From positions 1 to 64,000 of the forward strand of contig CALUGA010000003.1 in the NCBI GenBank assembly GCA_944320105.1: DNA of 64,000 nt, read 5' to 3'. Source of the DNA: an uncultured Prevotella sp. GTDB taxonomy: Bacteria > Bacteroidota > Bacteroidia > Bacteroidales > Bacteroidaceae. Below the pieces are notes generated by a model. That model ran no database searches. It was not told where the DNA came from and worked only from the letters and a program-made list of their open reading frames with translations. This document shows positions 42,727 through 50,926 of this stretch, piece by piece (positions within the stretch are counted from its first letter, which is position 1; each line of letters starts with the position of its first letter). Both the position numbers and the translations under genes were made by a program.

Positions 42727-43329
42727 GTGACACATAAGACAATAGCACTGGCACTGGCACTCATGGCGATTGCGCCAGCAGCCGCGCCCGCGCAAGACGT
42801 GCAGCGGGGCAAGGCCACCTACTACTCCAAGCGTGCCACTGGGGCGCGCACCAGCAGCGGCGAACGCCTGCACCACGACAGCCTTACCTGCGCCCACCGC
42901 ACCTACCCCTTCGGCACAATGCTCAAGGTAACCAACCCGGCCAACGGCCGCTCGGTGGTGGTGAGGGTCACAGACCGCGGTCCCTTTGGCCGAGGCAGGA
43001 TCATAGACCTGTCGTGGCGGGCTGCCAAGGAGCTGGGTATGCTCTCGCAGGGCGTGGCCATGGTTGAGGTGGCGCGGGCCGACGAGATAGTGGTGCCGTT
43101 CAAGCCGAGCGACGACAAGCGGCTCGTGGAGTTCGACTTTGAGAGCACCGACATCGAAGACCACCTGAGGCCGTCGTGGCACGAGATGAAGGAGGTGAAC
43201 CGCCGCCCGCCGCGCAAGGCCGCCCAACAGGCAAGCCCCCCACACAAGAAGGCCAAGGCCGAGGCAAAACACGGCAAGCACTCCGCGCCGCACAAAACCA
43301 CATCAACCGACAAGAAGGCGGGCCGCTAA
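42727..43329 (+). CDS. rlpA: RlpA-like septal-ring lytic transglycosylase
   Basis: A secreted double-psi beta-barrel protein that in other bacteria cuts naked glycan strands. The start is GTG 42727, giving the signal [23 protein letters not shown]; no suitable ATG lies upstream. The barrel (about residues 27-115) has [40 protein letters not shown] and [20 protein letters not shown] with the conserved Asp, as in RlpA. The C-terminal 60 residues are basic and low-complexity ([17 protein letters not shown]); no SPOR domain is present. It lies 125 bases after gdhA, behind the terminator. Confidence 0.9.
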   Translation: MTHKTIALALALMAIAPAAAPAQDVQRGKATYYSKRATGARTSSGERLHHDSLTCAHRTYPFGTMLKVTNPANGRSVVVRVTDRGPFGRGRIIDLSWRAAKELGMLSQGVAMVEVARADEIVVPFKPSDDKRLVEFDFESTDIEDHLRPSWHEMKEVNRRPPRKAAQQASPPHKKAKAEAKHGKHSAPHKTTSTDKKAGR

Positions 43330-43356
43330 CCCCACGCATGGGGTTGGCAGCCCGCC
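43317..43356. terminator. Bidirectional terminator
   Basis: GGCGGGC (43317) pairs with GCCCGCC (43350), with a second stem AACCCC/GGGGTT inside, between two convergent genes. It partly overlaps the rlpA stop. Confidence 0.7.
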
Positions 43357-43377
43357 TTCAGCATTCGCCCGCAAGCC

Positions 43378-44241
43378 TCAACGCTTGTGCAATGGCACCC
43401 GCAGTTCCCTAACCTGCGACGTTATCTCCTTGTTGCCCTGCTCCACGGCCACCCGCAGCACGGCCACACCGTCCTTAAGGCGCGAGTCGGCAAACACCGA
43501 GGCCGTGTAGCGCACGCCGCGCCCCGGCGCGATGCTCTCCACGCGGAGCGGCGGCGACACATGGACATGCTTGTTGCCGGTGGCCTCCACCACCATCGGG
43601 CATACGTCGTAGATGGTAGAGCCGGTGTAGTTCATTATCTCAAACGACAGCTTGGCGCTCTCGCGGCGGCTCAGCGCACCGTCGCCATCGGCATCGGCAA
43701 AGCTGATGCGGCGCACCTCAATGCCCTTGTTCGGTACCAGCTTGTAGCCCGGCATGGAGGCCCGCAGCTCGTCTACCGACACCGACGGAGCCGCCACGGG
43801 CCGCCCCGCGTGGGTTGCCGAGCCTGCCCCGCTGCCCTCATGCTCCATCACTATGCGGTCGTCGCCGCTGTGCGTGGGGTCGAAACCGCTCTCGTCGGCC
43901 TGCTGCTGCGGTGGAACATAGGCGCTGTGGCCACCATTGCCATAGCCGCCATTGTCATAGCCGTCGCCATAACGCTCGTTGCGGTAGTCCATGTAGCTCT
44001 GGTAGCGGTCTTCGCGGGCCTTGTCGGCCGCAGAGCCTATAGCCCCGCCAACCACAGCCCCGCCGGCCATGCCCACCACGGTACCTATGTCGCTGCCCCT
44101 CGGGCCGCCAGCAATGCCGCCAATGGCCGAGCCGAGTATGGTGCCGAAGGTGGCCCCGGTGGCCGCCCCCTGCCCTGCGTATGAGCCGCACGAGGCCAGG
44201 GCCAAGGCGGCGCAAAGTGTGAGTAAAACGCCCTTTTTCAT
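43378..44241 (-). CDS. Glycine-zipper lipoprotein with EF-hand-like loop (287 aa)
   Basis: The start MKKGVLLTLCAALALASC gives an SPII signal (LASC). Residues 20-75 are a glycine-zipper of the Gly-zipper_2/OmpA-like-linker type (ATGATFGTILGSAIGGIAGG, VVGMAGGAVVGGAIGS), then a charged, Tyr/Gly-rich stretch (RYGDGYDNGGYGNGGH). The C-terminal half has an EF-hand-like DADGDGALSRRESA and a beta domain (HVHVSPPLRVESIAPGRG). The zipper suggests association with the outer membrane or oligomerisation. The whole protein is not recognised as a named family. Confidence 0.78.
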   Translation of the reverse strand: MKKGVLLTLCAALALASCGSYAGQGAATGATFGTILGSAIGGIAGGPRGSDIGTVVGMAGGAVVGGAIGSAADKAREDRYQSYMDYRNERYGDGYDNGGYGNGGHSAYVPPQQQADESGFDPTHSGDDRIVMEHEGSGAGSATHAGRPVAAPSVSVDELRASMPGYKLVPNKGIEVRRISFADADGDGALSRRESAKLSFEIMNYTGSTIYDVCPMVVEATGNKHVHVSPPLRVESIAPGRGVRYTASVFADSRLKDGVAVLRVAVEQGNKEITSQVRELRVPLHKR

Positions 44242-44728
44242 GTCATCACAAGTTTGTATCAGTGTGCTAAGATACTAATAATAATCCAATGATGCATCAT
44301 AAAAAAGGTGAAAAGACCCTCTATGCCTGCCCAAAGCCCAAGCGCAACGGCCATTTAGGCCATAACTGCGGGAATGGAGAACAGCGGCCCGCCGCAAGGA
44401 GGCAGGCAAGAGAGACGTAAAAGCAGCGCTGCGGATGCCTGTTTCCCCGCCCATTTGGGCTGAAAGCCGTTTGTGGAAAAGCACCTGCTTATGGAATCCG
44501 CCCGCAACCTTTTGGTTAAATAAACATAAAAACACGCCGCCAGCGGCACAATTTCACCCTTAAAACACGCCAACAATATTTTTTTTATTATCTTTAACGC
44601 CAGAAAATGAGAAAGCAATGAGCAATTTCCCCCGTCCCCGAGGGGGAAGCACAGCATTAGCACCACGAGACTATATCATACGCGCGGCATGCGTGCCGCC
44701 TACTGTTTACACCTAACCACAAAACAAC
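44242..44728. other. Gene-free stretch of about 490 bases
   Basis: No credible gene. It contains small palindromes such as GGCCATTTAGGCC and GCCCATTTGGGC and the hairpin TTCCCCCGTCCCCGAGGGGGAA near 44627. A frame on the minus strand over 44355-44666 has no coding bias and looks random. Confidence 0.4.
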
Positions 44729-45886
44729 ATGAAGCGAGTACTATCAATCATCACGCTCCTGCTCTGCATCACCACAATGATGGGGCAAGGGCAGAAGTAC
44801 GGCCAACTGTACGTGGCCGACCACCTTACGCGTGACTCCATCAAGCTGGAGGCAGTGGAACAAAACCCCGAAGCCAAGGGAAACGCCACCATCATGGTGC
44901 CCAACGGCGACACACTGAGGCTGGCGGGCATGGACGGCGAGGCCGCCATAGTGGAATACCAGGGCAAGCAATACAAGACCTACGGCAGCTTCATGCGCTT
45001 CGTGAGCGACAATGAGGCGGGCGACGGCAACGTGGCCCAGGACGAGTACGACGAGCGCTACCACTCGGCGATGGGCGACTTCTTCTACAGCCCGGTGCCG
45101 CTTATCATCATCTTTGTGCTCCTTGCGGTGGCCGGGGTAGCCATGCTGATGGTGAGGCGAGCCGACACCATGGGCAAGGCCCTGCCATCGCTCGCCACGC
45201 TGATGGGGTCGCTGCTGGTGGCAAGCATAGTGGAGGCCATGTTCCTTGTATATACCGACGATATCACATGGTGGTGCGACTCCGATAGCTTCTGGGCTTC
45301 ACTATTCTCGCTGCTGCCCGCCATGCTCGCCCTGGCCGTGCAGCTGTACGTAGGCATAAGCATAAAGAAAAAGCTGGAAGAACTTACGGGCAGCTCGCTG
45401 TCGCTGAAGACGGCATTCTTGAGCATCCCGCTGGCACTGGTGCTTACGTTCATCGTGGCCATAATGCACTACGGCGACTTCGTGCAAGGAACAGTGTTCC
45501 TGGCCACGATGGCAGTGTGCGCCCTCTATTCGTGGTACAAGAACGGCCGCGGGCTTGGCGTGGCGTCGGGCCTGGCCTACACATTGTTCAACTTCGTATA
45601 TGCCCTCGGGGCTATAATCGCCGTGGCTGTGCTGTTGATCCTTGTATGGAACATGTTCATGATCGTGCTGCCCTACCTGCTTATGGCCGCAGCGGCGATA
45701 GTGGCCTACGCCTTCATGTCGAGCAGCTCGGGCAGCAGCAGTGGCGGTGGCGGCTACAGCAACAATGGAGACCAGTGGACAAACATCGACGGCCACTGGG
45801 GAACGAAACACTCCGACGGCTCGTTCACCACCGGCGGCACAACCTACAAGCGCGACGGCCTCACAGGCGAGTGGAAAAAGAAATAA
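44729..45886 (+). CDS. Exported polytopic membrane protein, unknown (385 aa)
   Basis: MKRVLSIITLLLCITTMMGQ is a signal-type start. A soluble N-terminal part of about 110 residues (VPNGDTLRLAGMDGEAAIVEYQGKQY) is followed by about seven hydrophobic segments, for example LIIIFVLLAVAGVAMLMV, LALVLTFIVAIMHYG and IIAVAVLLILVWNMFMIVLP. A Gly/Ser linker (SSSSGSSSGGGGYSNNG) leads to a small soluble C-terminal module with two short Trp-Gly repeats (WTNIDGHWGTKHSDGSF). No family is recognised. It is isolated and ends before a 23-bp perfect terminator. Confidence 0.7.
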   Translation: MKRVLSIITLLLCITTMMGQGQKYGQLYVADHLTRDSIKLEAVEQNPEAKGNATIMVPNGDTLRLAGMDGEAAIVEYQGKQYKTYGSFMRFVSDNEAGDGNVAQDEYDERYHSAMGDFFYSPVPLIIIFVLLAVAGVAMLMVRRADTMGKALPSLATLMGSLLVASIVEAMFLVYTDDITWWCDSDSFWASLFSLLPAMLALAVQLYVGISIKKKLEELTGSSLSLKTAFLSIPLALVLTFIVAIMHYGDFVQGTVFLATMAVCALYSWYKNGRGLGVASGLAYTLFNFVYALGAIIAVAVLLILVWNMFMIVLPYLLMAAAAIVAYAFMSSSSGSSSGGGGYSNNGDQWTNIDGHWGTKHSDGSFTTGGTTYKRDGLTGEWKKK

Positions 45887-45935
45887 CCCATAGCCAGACT
45901 TCCGTCCGGCTAAGCACAACACTTCAATAACACTC

Positions 45936-45985
45936 ACGCTTAGGCGGGCTTGCGGCCACAAATGGCCGCAAGCCCGCCTAAGCGT
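45936..45985. terminator. Perfect 23-bp bidirectional terminator hairpin
   Basis: ACGCTTAGGCGGGCTTGC continues to 45958 and pairs without mismatch with 45963-45985 around a CAAA loop. It is one of the strongest hairpins in the window and separates the plus-strand gene from the minus-strand RiPP unit, whose last gene ends at 46126. Confidence 0.85.
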
Positions 45986-46125
45986 TGCTGCGCGCAGCAA
46001 GCCGCATCCTGCGTTGGCCAAGGCATAGCTGCGGTTCAACCCCAAATCGCATTAGACCCCAAGACGATTTCATTCTATTGTCGTGCAGATTGGCTGCCAC
46101 CTTTGCTGAATGCTTGGCGGCTAAA

Positions 46126-46308
46126 TCACAACAATATGCGCACTGCCGCAACAACCACGGCAATGCCGGCTGCCAAGGCCACCGCGCTCCACACGAAGAG
46201 CGTCCGGGGCATGGCGCCAACCACGTGGCGCAGGCTCTCGTCGCGCAGTTCCGGCGCGCCGCCGGCGCAACCCTGCCCTTTGGGCATAGTTTTGTTCTCG
46301 TCGCTCAT
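46126..46308 (-). CDS. Small single-pass membrane protein coupled to the C39 exporter (60 aa)
   Basis: The ATG (46308) overlaps the exporter stop as ATGA, so translation is coupled. The N-terminal half is soluble with one Cys in KGQGCAGG and many charges; the C-terminal half is one hydrophobic segment (TLFVWSAVALAAGIAVVVAA). No known family is seen. The place in the operon, where other systems have an HlyD-type adaptor, suggests an accessory or scaffold subunit of the exporter, but the protein is far too short to be HlyD. It is the last gene of the minus-strand RiPP unit. Confidence 0.65.
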   Translation of the reverse strand: MSDENKTMPKGQGCAGGAPELRDESLRHVVGAMPRTLFVWSAVALAAGIAVVVAAVRILL

Positions 46309-48500
46309 AGTTCCAACTGATTCTTAACCAACCTGTAATAAGCCCCGCGCAAGGCAGTGAGTTCCTCGTGGGTGCCTTGCTCCACTATGCGCCCACGCTC
46401 CATCACCACTATGCGGTCGGCCCCGCGCACGGTGCTCAGCCTGTGGGCTATCACGAGCACCGTCCGCCCGCGCATGAATGCGCCAAGCCCCCCTACTATG
46501 GCACGCTCGTTGCTGGCATCGAGCGAGTTGGTGGCCTCGTCCATGAAGATGAACTCCGGCTCCTTGTAAATGGCCCGCGCTATGAGTATGCGCTGCCGCT
46601 GGCCCGCGCTCAGGCCCATGCCGTTGCGCCCTATGCGTGTGTCGTACTTAAGCGGCAGCCGCTCGGCAAACTCGTCCACGCGCGCCATGCGGGCGGCGCG
46701 CAGCAGCCGCGCCATGTCCACCTCGCCGTCGCCCACGGCTATGTTGCGGGCTATCGACTCCGAGAAAACCACACCGTCCTGCATCACCACGCCAAGGCGG
46801 CTGCGCCACCACTGCGGGTCGTAGTCTGAGAGCGGCCGCCCGCCCACGGTTATGGTGCCGGCCTCGGGCGCATAGTAGCCCAGCAGCAGCTTCAGCAGCG
46901 TGGTCTTGCCACTGCCGCTCACGCCGACGATGGCCGTGGTCTTGCCCTCGGCAATGTCGAGGCTCACGTCGCTGAGCGTGGGGGCAGGGGCGTTGGGGTC
47001 GTAGCGGAACGTTACGCCTTGCAGGCTCACCGTGCGCCCCTCGGTGGCGAAAGCAGTGAGCGCGCCCTCGCGCCCCTCGCCCTTGGCCTGGTGTATTTCG
47101 CCTATGCGCTCAAGGCTGAGCCTCACGTCCTGCAACGAATAGACGAAGCCGAGCAGGCTCTCCACCGGGGCCGACAGCTGGCCGATGATGTACTGCACGG
47201 CCAGCATCTGCCCGAGCGTCATCCGCCCGTCGATCACGGCCATGGCGGCCAGCACCGTCACCACCACGTTCTTCACGCCGTTGATGAGCACGCCGCCGGC
47301 CTCTTCGGCCTGCTGCAGCTTGAGGCCCTTCATGCGCACACCGTAGAGGGCGGCCTCGGCCTCCTCCCACTCGCGGCGGCGGCGCAGGCGGCAGCCTTGC
47401 AGCTTGGTCTCCTGCATGGTGGTTACGAGCTGCCACGTGGTGTCCTGCGCCTCGGCGGCCTTGCCGAAACGCTCGCGGTCGAGTACGCGGCGGCGCCCGA
47501 GGAAGGCCCTTATCCACAGGCCGTAGGCAAGGCTGAAGGCCATGAACACGCAGAACACCACGGCATCGTAGGCCAGCAGCACAATGCCGAACACGCAGAA
47601 CGTGGCGACAGAGAAGAGCACCGTGAGCGCGCCGCCCGTGAGGAACTGCTCCACACGGTCGTGGTCGCCCATGCGCTGCATTATGTCGCCGGTGTGCTTG
47701 GTGTCGAAGAAAGCCATGGGCAGGGTGAAGAGCTTTCCCAGGAAGTCGGACACTATGGCGAGGTTTACCCTCATGCTCACGTGCAGCAGCAGCCAACGGC
47801 GCACGAAGTCGATGGCCGTGGAGCTGAGCGTGAGCATGAGCTGCCCGGCGAGCACGAGCCACACGAAGCCTATGTCGCGCAGGGCAATGCCGCGGTCAAC
47901 AATGGCTTGGGTGAGCAGCGGCAGCAACAGCTGGATGGCACTGCCCACAGCCAGCCCCGCCGCCACGTGGGCCAGGGCGCGGCGGTGGTGCCCCATGTAG
48001 CCCAGCAGGAAGCGCAGCGAGCGCGGCTCAGGGGTGCGCCCGGTGCTGCCGTCGGGCCTGAAGTCGGCTGTAGGCTCCATGAGCATGGCTATGCCCTTGT
48101 CCTCGCCGCCGGAGCGCGCGCTGAGCCAGCACTCCTCCATCCCGTCGCGCCCGCACACCACCAGCCCCCGTGCCGGGTCGGCGATGCGATAGCGGGCGCG
48201 GCTGCCACTACCCTTTATGCCGTAGAGCACCACGAAGTGCTGCTGACGCCAATGGATGATGGCCGGCAGCGGCACCTTGCCGAGAGCGTCGAGCGAAAGG
48301 CGGCCCGACACTGCATGAAGCCCCATGGCCTCGGCGGCGCGGCTCAGCCCCAGCAGCGACGCTCCCTCGGCTGTGGGCGGGCAAAGAGCCTCTACATCGG
48401 CCATGGAGCACCGCCGTCCATAGTGCTCAAGCACCATGCGGAGGCAGGCCACGCCGCACTGCATGGCATCGTGCTGGAGATATAGGGGGAAGCGTTTCAT
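46305..48500 (-). CDS. Peptidase-containing ABC exporter (C39 bacteriocin type)
   Basis: Cuts a double-glycine leader and exports the peptide. Residues 1-130 are a C39 peptidase with the catalytic triad visible: Cys15 in HDAMQCGVACLRMVLEHYG, His88 in IIHWRQQHFVVLYG and Asp108 in YRIADPARG. Residues 165-450 hold six membrane segments (for example LRFLLGYMGHHRRALAH, IVLLAYDAVVFCVFMA). The ATPase has Walker A VSGSGKTTLLKLLLG, signature LSAGQRQRILIARA and Walker B FIFMDEATNSLD. Length 731, normal for the type. ATG 48500 was chosen over a TTG at 48509. It lies in one run with the barrel, maturase and precursor; no HlyD partner is near. Confidence 0.94.
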   Translation of the reverse strand: MKRFPLYLQHDAMQCGVACLRMVLEHYGRRCSMADVEALCPPTAEGASLLGLSRAAEAMGLHAVSGRLSLDALGKVPLPAIIHWRQQHFVVLYGIKGSGSRARYRIADPARGLVVCGRDGMEECWLSARSGGEDKGIAMLMEPTADFRPDGSTGRTPEPRSLRFLLGYMGHHRRALAHVAAGLAVGSAIQLLLPLLTQAIVDRGIALRDIGFVWLVLAGQLMLTLSSTAIDFVRRWLLLHVSMRVNLAIVSDFLGKLFTLPMAFFDTKHTGDIMQRMGDHDRVEQFLTGGALTVLFSVATFCVFGIVLLAYDAVVFCVFMAFSLAYGLWIRAFLGRRRVLDRERFGKAAEAQDTTWQLVTTMQETKLQGCRLRRRREWEEAEAALYGVRMKGLKLQQAEEAGGVLINGVKNVVVTVLAAMAVIDGRMTLGQMLAVQYIIGQLSAPVESLLGFVYSLQDVRLSLERIGEIHQAKGEGREGALTAFATEGRTVSLQGVTFRYDPNAPAPTLSDVSLDIAEGKTTAIVGVSGSGKTTLLKLLLGYYAPEAGTITVGGRPLSDYDPQWWRSRLGVVMQDGVVFSESIARNIAVGDGEVDMARLLRAARMARVDEFAERLPLKYDTRIGRNGMGLSAGQRQRILIARAIYKEPEFIFMDEATNSLDASNERAIVGGLGAFMRGRTVLVIAHRLSTVRGADRIVVMERGRIVEQGTHEELTALRGAYYRLVKNQLEL

Positions 48501-48509
48501 TTTAAACAA

Positions 48510-48713
48510 GGAGTTAAGGAGTTCAGGAGTTACAGGAGTTCGGGAGTTCAGACGTATGCAAGGAGGCAGGAGACGGGAGACAGGAGACAGACGTTTGTCA
48601 GCTTCCCCATCACAGTGCGCAGCCCGTTTTACCTTTTTACTTTTTTACCCTTTTACCTTTAAAAGAGCGCAGCCCGTTTTACCTTTTTACTTTTTTACCT
48701 TTTTACTTTTATA
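48510..48713. repeat. Repeat-filled spacer: GGAGTTCA array and CTTTTTAC arrays with GCGCAGCCC headers
   Basis: Two short-unit families follow each other. 48510-48590 has GGAGTTA/GGAGTTC units and GGAGACGGGAGACAGGAGACAG. From 48617 and 48667 the header GCGCAGCCC is followed by runs of CTTTTTAC (period 8). The last run ends only a few bases before the stop of the barrel gene. No gene or clear promoter. Confidence 0.8.
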
Positions 48714-50810
48714 TCACAGTCTCATTATTCCCGATGAGCCTTTCTGCACTTCCATTTTCTCGCGCTCTACCTTCTTGCGCCCGAAGTCGAAGCTGTACGA
48801 CAGGCTGACGTAAGCCTTACGGCCGTTGAGAGAGGTTGTGGTGCTATTGTCGAAGCGATAAACGCCGTGGTCGGCCCAGGTGCGCATGGCATAACTGTCC
48901 TCAAAGAAGAGCTGGCTGCCCACTGCCACGTGCAGCCCCTTGTGGTGCCACGACAGCTCCACCATGTAGAATTGGGGCATTTCATGGATGTAACTTCCCC
49001 ACATGATGCTGCGCCGCTTGGTAACGTACTGCGCCATGATGCTGAAGTTCTTTATGTAGTAGTTGCCTGTGAGGGCGAAGAGCGGGCGGCCGGAATCGGT
49101 GGAGTTTAGGCCCGTGATGCGCTGCCCCGAGTACTGTAGCGTGGGCGTGAGCTGCAGCGAGCGCTTAAAGAAAAACAGCGAGGCCGACACGCCGGCGACG
49201 TATGAGATGAACTTGCCGTCGGTAATGTAGGTGCTCACCAGCGTTCCGCCCTCATCCATGTAGTAAGGCTTCGTGTAGTCGGTATATATCGTGGAACTGC
49301 CATATACCGAGATGTTGGCGTTCTTGAGCGAGAGGTTGTATGAGGCGTTTACGAAATGCACCTTGGTTATGTCCAAGTGGGGGTTGCCCCGCTGCACGGT
49401 GTACTGGTTTACGCGCTGCTCCGTGTTGTTGTAGTTGGCCATCTGCGGCACGTTGCTCGCCATGTACCAATATGCATATACCGAATTGCGTTCGTTTATC
49501 TTGTAGTTTATGGTTGCCCCGGGGCGTGGCAGCAGCTTGCTCACGGTGCCAATGCCTTTCACGCGGTAGATGTCCCAGTACAGCCCCATGCGCACATAAA
49601 GCATGAGCCGCTTGGCAAAAGTGTGCGAGTAGCCGGGTTCAAACAGCACCACGCCGTCGTCAATCCTCTGGTCGGCAGCCATGGTACCCGTGTATGTGGT
49701 GCGGTTGCTGCTGAAATTTCCATACAGCATCGCCCCTATCGAGTTGTCGTGCTTCAGGTCGGCGTTATAGTTGAGCATGGCTTCAGCCCAGTATTGTTTT
49801 TCCTTCGAGTCGGTAACGACAGCGGGCAACGCCCCCTCGGTGTATGTTCGGCTATAGGTGTTGTCGCCGTACCAGCCGTTGGCCTCCACCCGCAGCTTAT
49901 GCCCCTTGGCGATAGCCGTTTCGAGGAAGAAGCGCGCCGAGGGCGTGGCGTTGCGGCTCCGCGAGTCGGTCACGGCGCCGGATGCGGGATAGGCCTGCGG
50001 CGAGTAACTCACCAAGGAGCGCTCGTGGTTTGTAGGCATCTCGCTCCAGTTAAAGCCGAGGTCGAGCATGGCCGTGGTCTTTTCCGTGCGGTACTTGGTG
50101 CGCAGCAGGCCGTAGTGGTTTCGCGTTTTTGTCTCCATGCCGAGGGCGGTAGTCTGCTTGGTAAACGGATTGGCAAGGCCAACGTATTCAGTGCCGGTGG
50201 TGCCGGGAGTATCCTCCCTTGAGAAGTCGGAGCCTGCGTAGAGGGTTACGTTGAATTTGTTAACGTCGAGGCTCGCCTGCAATGAGCAGTCGCCGTAGTC
50301 GGACCACGGGTAGGCATAGGCACTTGTGCGCAATTCAACGTAGCCGCCGCGGTCGTACTTGCGCGTGATGAAGTTGAGCACGGTCTGTGCGCCGGGGAAG
50401 TCGGGCGACGGGCGGTCGTAGTACTCCACCCGCACTATGTCCTTGGGCCTCAGGCGGTCGGCCTCGGTGGCATCGGCCATGCGGTTGTCTATATAGATGG
50501 TGGGGGCGGTGCCGTCGGCGTTCTTCACGGTCTTGCCTATGTGGTCTACCAGCAGCTTTGGTATCATCATGCGCGCCAGCAGGCTTATGCCCGAGGCCGA
50601 GGCATCCACCTGCCGCTTGGTGGGCATATAGTTGGTGTGGTCGTCCTTCTGTATGGCCATGCGCCCCTCCACGGTAACGCCCCCGAGGTCCACTTCGCGG
50701 AAAATGCTGTCCTGCCCCGCCGCCTGCGCCGTGCTGTCCGCAGCCGCAGCGCGAGCCTCAATGCCCGCAAACGCCAGCAACGCAACAATTATTAAGCAAA
50801 AACCCTTCAT
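48714..50810 (-). CDS. Outer-membrane beta-barrel protein (TonB-dependent receptor-like, 698 aa)
   Basis: ATG 50810 gives MKGFCLIIVALLAFAGIEARA, a Sec signal (50816 is an alternative). Residues 35-150 form a plug-like domain: DLGGVTVEGRMAIQ, an IDNRMADATEADRLRPKDI stretch and VEYYDRPSPDFPGAQ, where a peptide-plug family pattern is seen. The rest shows strand pairs typical of a 22-strand barrel, ending in VSLSYSFDFGRKKVEREK and a 20-residue tail. There is no N-terminal carboxypeptidase-like domain and no SusD gene, so it is not a polysaccharide system. Its place between the RiPP maturase and C39 exporter suggests it passes the peptide across the outer membrane or is a receptor for it. It has its own -7 box. 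Confidence 0.85.
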   Translation of the reverse strand: MKGFCLIIVALLAFAGIEARAAAADSTAQAAGQDSIFREVDLGGVTVEGRMAIQKDDHTNYMPTKRQVDASASGISLLARMMIPKLLVDHIGKTVKNADGTAPTIYIDNRMADATEADRLRPKDIVRVEYYDRPSPDFPGAQTVLNFITRKYDRGGYVELRTSAYAYPWSDYGDCSLQASLDVNKFNVTLYAGSDFSREDTPGTTGTEYVGLANPFTKQTTALGMETKTRNHYGLLRTKYRTEKTTAMLDLGFNWSEMPTNHERSLVSYSPQAYPASGAVTDSRSRNATPSARFFLETAIAKGHKLRVEANGWYGDNTYSRTYTEGALPAVVTDSKEKQYWAEAMLNYNADLKHDNSIGAMLYGNFSSNRTTYTGTMAADQRIDDGVVLFEPGYSHTFAKRLMLYVRMGLYWDIYRVKGIGTVSKLLPRPGATINYKINERNSVYAYWYMASNVPQMANYNNTEQRVNQYTVQRGNPHLDITKVHFVNASYNLSLKNANISVYGSSTIYTDYTKPYYMDEGGTLVSTYITDGKFISYVAGVSASLFFFKRSLQLTPTLQYSGQRITGLNSTDSGRPLFALTGNYYIKNFSIMAQYVTKRRSIMWGSYIHEMPQFYMVELSWHHKGLHVAVGSQLFFEDSYAMRTWADHGVYRFDNSTTTSLNGRKAYVSLSYSFDFGRKKVEREKMEVQKGSSGIMRL

Positions 50811-50835
50811 AGGCATCAATTTTATGTTATATATG

Positions 50836-50843
50836 CAAAGATA
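50836..50843 (-). promoter_or_regulatory. -7 box (TATCTTTG) upstream of the barrel gene
   Basis: TATCTTTG on the minus strand, 26 bases before the start. No well-placed -33 box. It suggests that the barrel can be transcribed independently of the maturase upstream. Confidence 0.5.
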
Positions 50844-50926
50844 GTAAAAAATCGAGCAAACAAGAACAAAAAAAGACATTTCGCATATAATTATGTCAAT
50901 AATTTCTCGATATGCAAGAAAACGCC

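Noticed and set aside
44355..44666. Minus-strand frame of 103 codons
   Set aside because: No signal, no motif, and the codon pattern looks random; it lies in a gene-free spacer.
47019..48485. Long open frame on the plus strand opposite the C39 exporter
   Set aside because: Shadow of the exporter; composition is biased to His/Ala/Glu and no domain is visible.
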